Shown here piece after piece: positions 5,485 through 7,486 of a stretch of 7,486 nt of DNA (within the stretch, counting starts at the first letter, position 1; every line of letters begins with the position of its first letter). Both the position numbers and the translations under genes were made by a program. The stretch spans positions 1-7,486 of the forward strand of contig NZ_JACIYL010000146.1 in assembly GCF_014359955.1 (NCBI RefSeq), written 5' to 3'. This stretch comes from Thermogutta sp. Its GTDB lineage: Bacteria; Planctomycetota; Planctomycetia; Pirellulales; Thermoguttaceae. The notes under the pieces were generated by a model. It saw nothing but the letters and a program-made list of their open reading frames with translations. It had not been told where the DNA came from and made no database searches.

Positions 5485-6693
5485 TTACGGCAGCGGTGTG
5501 CCGGGTTCTTCGGTGGCTTCCAGCGCGGCATGGATGTGGGCCGGCCACTCGTCCGGGTTGGAGGTTTCCACAAGCACGACCGGCGATCCTTGCCGGACTC
5601 GTGCCAGAATTGCCTGATGGAGGAAGCCGTTTTCGCGGTCGAAAGACGCCGTGTGTTCCCGCGGGCAGTCAGAATCCCAGAACTCCCACCGAGCCGCGAG
5701 TGGCCCCAAGATCACGAGCCTCGGCCGAAGCACAACCCCCCGTTCCGGCGAATCTCGGTTGACACGCGAACTCCGTTTTGGAGGCGTCACGCCGAGTAAA
5801 TCTTCAGAAGGATTTGGAGACGTTTGCGGTGACCGTGATCGAACGCGACGGTGCCAGGTGAGCCTTGTCGGCGGCAGCCCGGTCACCACGCTTTGCCCTT
5901 GCCGAAGCTGCTCCTCCAGCTCTTTCCACCACGAGATAGCCTGGTCTTCGTCCACGGTTTCAACCCCCAGCCGCTGCAGAAGGCCGAACGGAAGGTCGGT
6001 GGGCAACACTGTCAAAGGACTGTCGGCCGTAAGGCGTGTCAGAAAGTTTCCCTGCTCGTCGAGATTCTCCCTCTCTGGAAGCGAGGGCGAATCGGCCTCG
6101 CGCTCAGATGCCCCCATCGCAACACCAGCCGGAGAGTTGACCGATCGGGTTCCAGGAAAGGTCTCGGGAATGACGATGATCCAGCGGGGAGCTTCGCGGA
6201 GAATGTTGAGAATTCGGCCGACGCTCAGTCCACTCCAAAAGTGCCAGCACTGGGGACGGAGCTCGGCCAGAGATTCCAGGAAGAATCTTCTGGCGGCCAA
6301 TCGGGGATGGGGGATATAAAGACCGTCCTCACACACCGGCCCGGCCTCGTCGAGAAGAATATCGAGATCAAGACTGCGGGGCCCCCACCGGGTATGGCGG
6401 GTTCGTCCAAACCGTTCTTCCACAGCACGCAATGCATCCCAGAGGGCCTGAGGGGACAGCGCGGTCCGCAGGAGAGCAACGGCGTTCACGTAAGGAAGTT
6501 GCCGGGCAGGACCGCCGATGGGGCGTGTCCGACGCAGTCGGCTGACTGCCTCCACTTCCAGAAATTCCTGCTCCGCCAGGCACTTCAAAGCAGCGCGGAG
6601 AATCTCCTCCGCATCTTCGACATTGGAACCGACTCCCACGGCAACCAGTCGGGAGGGGAAAGGGGAGGGCGATTTTTCTGTGCGCGATGCCAT
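5485..6693 (-). CDS. folK: 2-amino-4-hydroxy-6-hydroxymethyldihydropteridine pyrophosphokinase with long unassigned C-terminal extension
   Basis: FolK (HPPK) transfers pyrophosphate from ATP to 6-hydroxymethyl-7,8-dihydropterin, the step before dihydropteroate synthase in folate synthesis. The HPPK domain fills about residues 14-165. It shows VGVGSN (19-24, usually GLGSN), PYVNAV (67-72), EERFGR (92-97), RWGPRSLDLDILL (102-114) with the metal-binding Asp109 and Asp111, and IPHPRLAARRFFL (127-139). Typical FolK ends near 160-180, but this protein has 402 residues. The tail begins with EAPRWIIVIPETFPGTRSV (167-185), runs through a polar, low-complexity stretch, and ends with RPRLVILGPL (323-332) and PVVLVETSNPDEW (371-383). 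No intact Walker A motif is visible. By position the tail could be a decayed nucleoside-kinase-like domain, but this is conjecture. An in-frame TGA six codons before the ATG at 6693 limits the start. No good ribosome binding site is seen. ald ends about 40 bases upstream, so the two may be co-transcribed. Confidence 0.93.
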   Translation of the reverse strand: MASRTEKSPSPFPSRLVAVGVGSNVEDAEEILRAALKCLAEQEFLEVEAVSRLRRTRPIGGPARQLPYVNAVALLRTALSPQALWDALRAVEERFGRTRHTRWGPRSLDLDILLDEAGPVCEDGLYIPHPRLAARRFFLESLAELRPQCWHFWSGLSVGRILNILREAPRWIIVIPETFPGTRSVNSPAGVAMGASEREADSPSLPERENLDEQGNFLTRLTADSPLTVLPTDLPFGLLQRLGVETVDEDQAISWWKELEEQLRQGQSVVTGLPPTRLTWHRRVRSRSPQTSPNPSEDLLGVTPPKRSSRVNRDSPERGVVLRPRLVILGPLAARWEFWDSDCPREHTASFDRENGFLHQAILARVRQGSPVVLVETSNPDEWPAHIHAALEATEEPGTPLP

Positions 6694-6732
6694 GTGACTT
6701 GCAAGCGGTCAGGAAACGTTCAACACAGGCGA

Positions 6733-7486
6733 CTAAAGGAAACGACGGTTGTACGGCAGGTCGAAAGCCTGCGCCACATTGGGGTGTGTGATTTCTCCCC
6801 GATAAATGTTGACGGCGCGGGCAAGCTCTCGGAATTCCTGCGCCGCCCGTTCCACGCCCAAATCCGCCAGCCGTTTTACCCAGGGAAGCGTGGCGTGACA
6901 CAGGGCGGGAGTACTCGTCCGCGGAACCGCTCCCGGAATGTTGGTGACGCAATAATGGACGATGTCATTGACGAGATAAATCGGCTGGGCATGCGTCGTC
7001 GGCCGACTGGTGGCACAACACCCCCCCTGATCGATCGCCACATCCACGATGACGCAGCCCGGTGGTATCCGCTGGAGGTCTTCCTCCTGGATCAATCGCG
7101 GGGCGCGGGCACCGGGAATAAGGACTGCTCCGATGATCAGATCGGCCTGACGGATCTGCTCACGGATTGTGTGCCGATCGCTGAAAAGCACAGCGCAATT
7201 GGGCGGCAGGACATCGCTCAGGTAACGGAGTCGATCCAGATTAATGTCAAGAACGGCGACGGAGGCGCCCAATCCCGCGGCCATTCTCGCGGCATTGGAA
7301 CCAACCACCCCACCTCCCAGGATCACCACCCGGCCGGGCGCCACCCCTGTCACGCCACCCAGCAAAACTCCGCGACCCATTTGCGGGCGTTCCAGGTATT
7401 TGGCCCCTTCCTGAATGCTCATGCGTCCGGCCACTTCACTCATCGGCGTGAGGAGAGGCAGTCGGCCCCGATCATCCTGGAGCGTC
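6733..7486 (-). CDS. ald: Alanine dehydrogenase, C-terminal 250 residues, cut by the right edge
   Basis: Alanine dehydrogenase interconverts L-alanine and pyruvate plus ammonia using NAD. The frame stays open to the right edge, and residues TLQDDRGRLPLLTP before the first internal Met belong to the protein, so that Met (7443) is not the start. Family-typical full length is about 370, so roughly 120 N-terminal residues, including the substrate-binding part, lie outside the window. Visible motifs, numbered within the fragment, are PMSEVAGRMS (14-23), the NAD-binding Rossmann loop ILGGGVVGSN (55-64), the adenine-ribose acidic DINLDRLRYL (about 85-94), IGAVLIPGA, the catalytic-aspartate segment DVAIDQGG, and VPRTSTPAL near the C-terminus. 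These are close to textbook Ald, with no frameshift. Ald should be a soluble hexamer serving alanine use or ammonia assimilation. folK follows after about 40 bases on the same strand. Pyridine transhydrogenase alpha is related, but the DQGG and HYCVTNIPGAVPRTST segments fit Ald better. Confidence 0.96.
   Translation of the reverse strand, partial: TLQDDRGRLPLLTPMSEVAGRMSIQEGAKYLERPQMGRGVLLGGVTGVAPGRVVILGGGVVGSNAARMAAGLGASVAVLDINLDRLRYLSDVLPPNCAVLFSDRHTIREQIRQADLIIGAVLIPGARAPRLIQEEDLQRIPPGCVIVDVAIDQGGCCATSRPTTHAQPIYLVNDIVHYCVTNIPGAVPRTSTPALCHATLPWVKRLADLGVERAAQEFRELARAVNIYRGEITHPNVAQAFDLPYNRRFL

Noticed and set aside
7400..7443. Internal Met at 7443 as the start of the alanine dehydrogenase gene
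   Set aside because: The frame continues upstream as TLQDDRGRLPLLTP, which is conserved Ald sequence, so the gene runs off the edge.
1..7486. CRISPR array, tRNA/rRNA genes, insertion sequences, phage or toxin-antitoxin genes
   Set aside because: No regularly spaced direct repeats, cloverleaf sequences, transposase motifs or matching small gene pairs were seen on either strand.

Overview
This window appears to come from a planctomycete, possibly a thermophilic one of the Thermogutta type. That is an inference from family knowledge, not from a database match. The clues are a moderately GC-rich sequence, an AroD-AroE fusion, a prolipoprotein diacylglyceryl transferase (Lgt) enlarged by a PDZ-like insert, a FolK with a long C-terminal extension, and a gene of the bacterial eRF1-like (baeRF) type. 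Every convincing gene is on the minus strand, so transcription runs from the right edge to the left edge. The long plus-strand open frames are shadows of these genes.

From right to left the genes are as follows. The C-terminal two thirds of alanine dehydrogenase (ald) is cut by the right edge. About 40 bases downstream comes folK (dihydropteridine pyrophosphokinase), with an unassigned tail of roughly 235 residues. A 291-base spacer follows, with a nested hairpin and a possible 45-codon reading frame. Next are panC (pantothenate synthetase) and then lgt, which has two extra N-terminal membrane segments and a PDZ-like insert. A 142-base spacer with a strong stem-loop leads to the fused aroDE gene (3-dehydroquinate dehydratase plus shikimate dehydrogenase). 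A 413-base spacer follows, carrying a 30-bp near-perfect palindrome of the REP/MITE kind. The last gene is the first 231 codons of a probable baeRF/VLRF1-type protein, cut by the left edge.

The genes are mostly housekeeping. AroDE supplies chorismate precursors, from which p-aminobenzoate for folate is made. FolK acts in the folate branch. PanC makes pantothenate, whose pantoate half needs folate one-carbon units. Ald handles alanine and pyruvate, and Lgt matures lipoproteins. Spacers of 109 to 413 bases show this is not a tightly packed operon, and only ald-folK are close. I see no CRISPR array, insertion sequence, tRNA, rRNA, phage or defence genes, and no evidence of a new multi-gene system. 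The real interest lies in the unusual domain architectures of Lgt and FolK, the baeRF gene and the palindrome.
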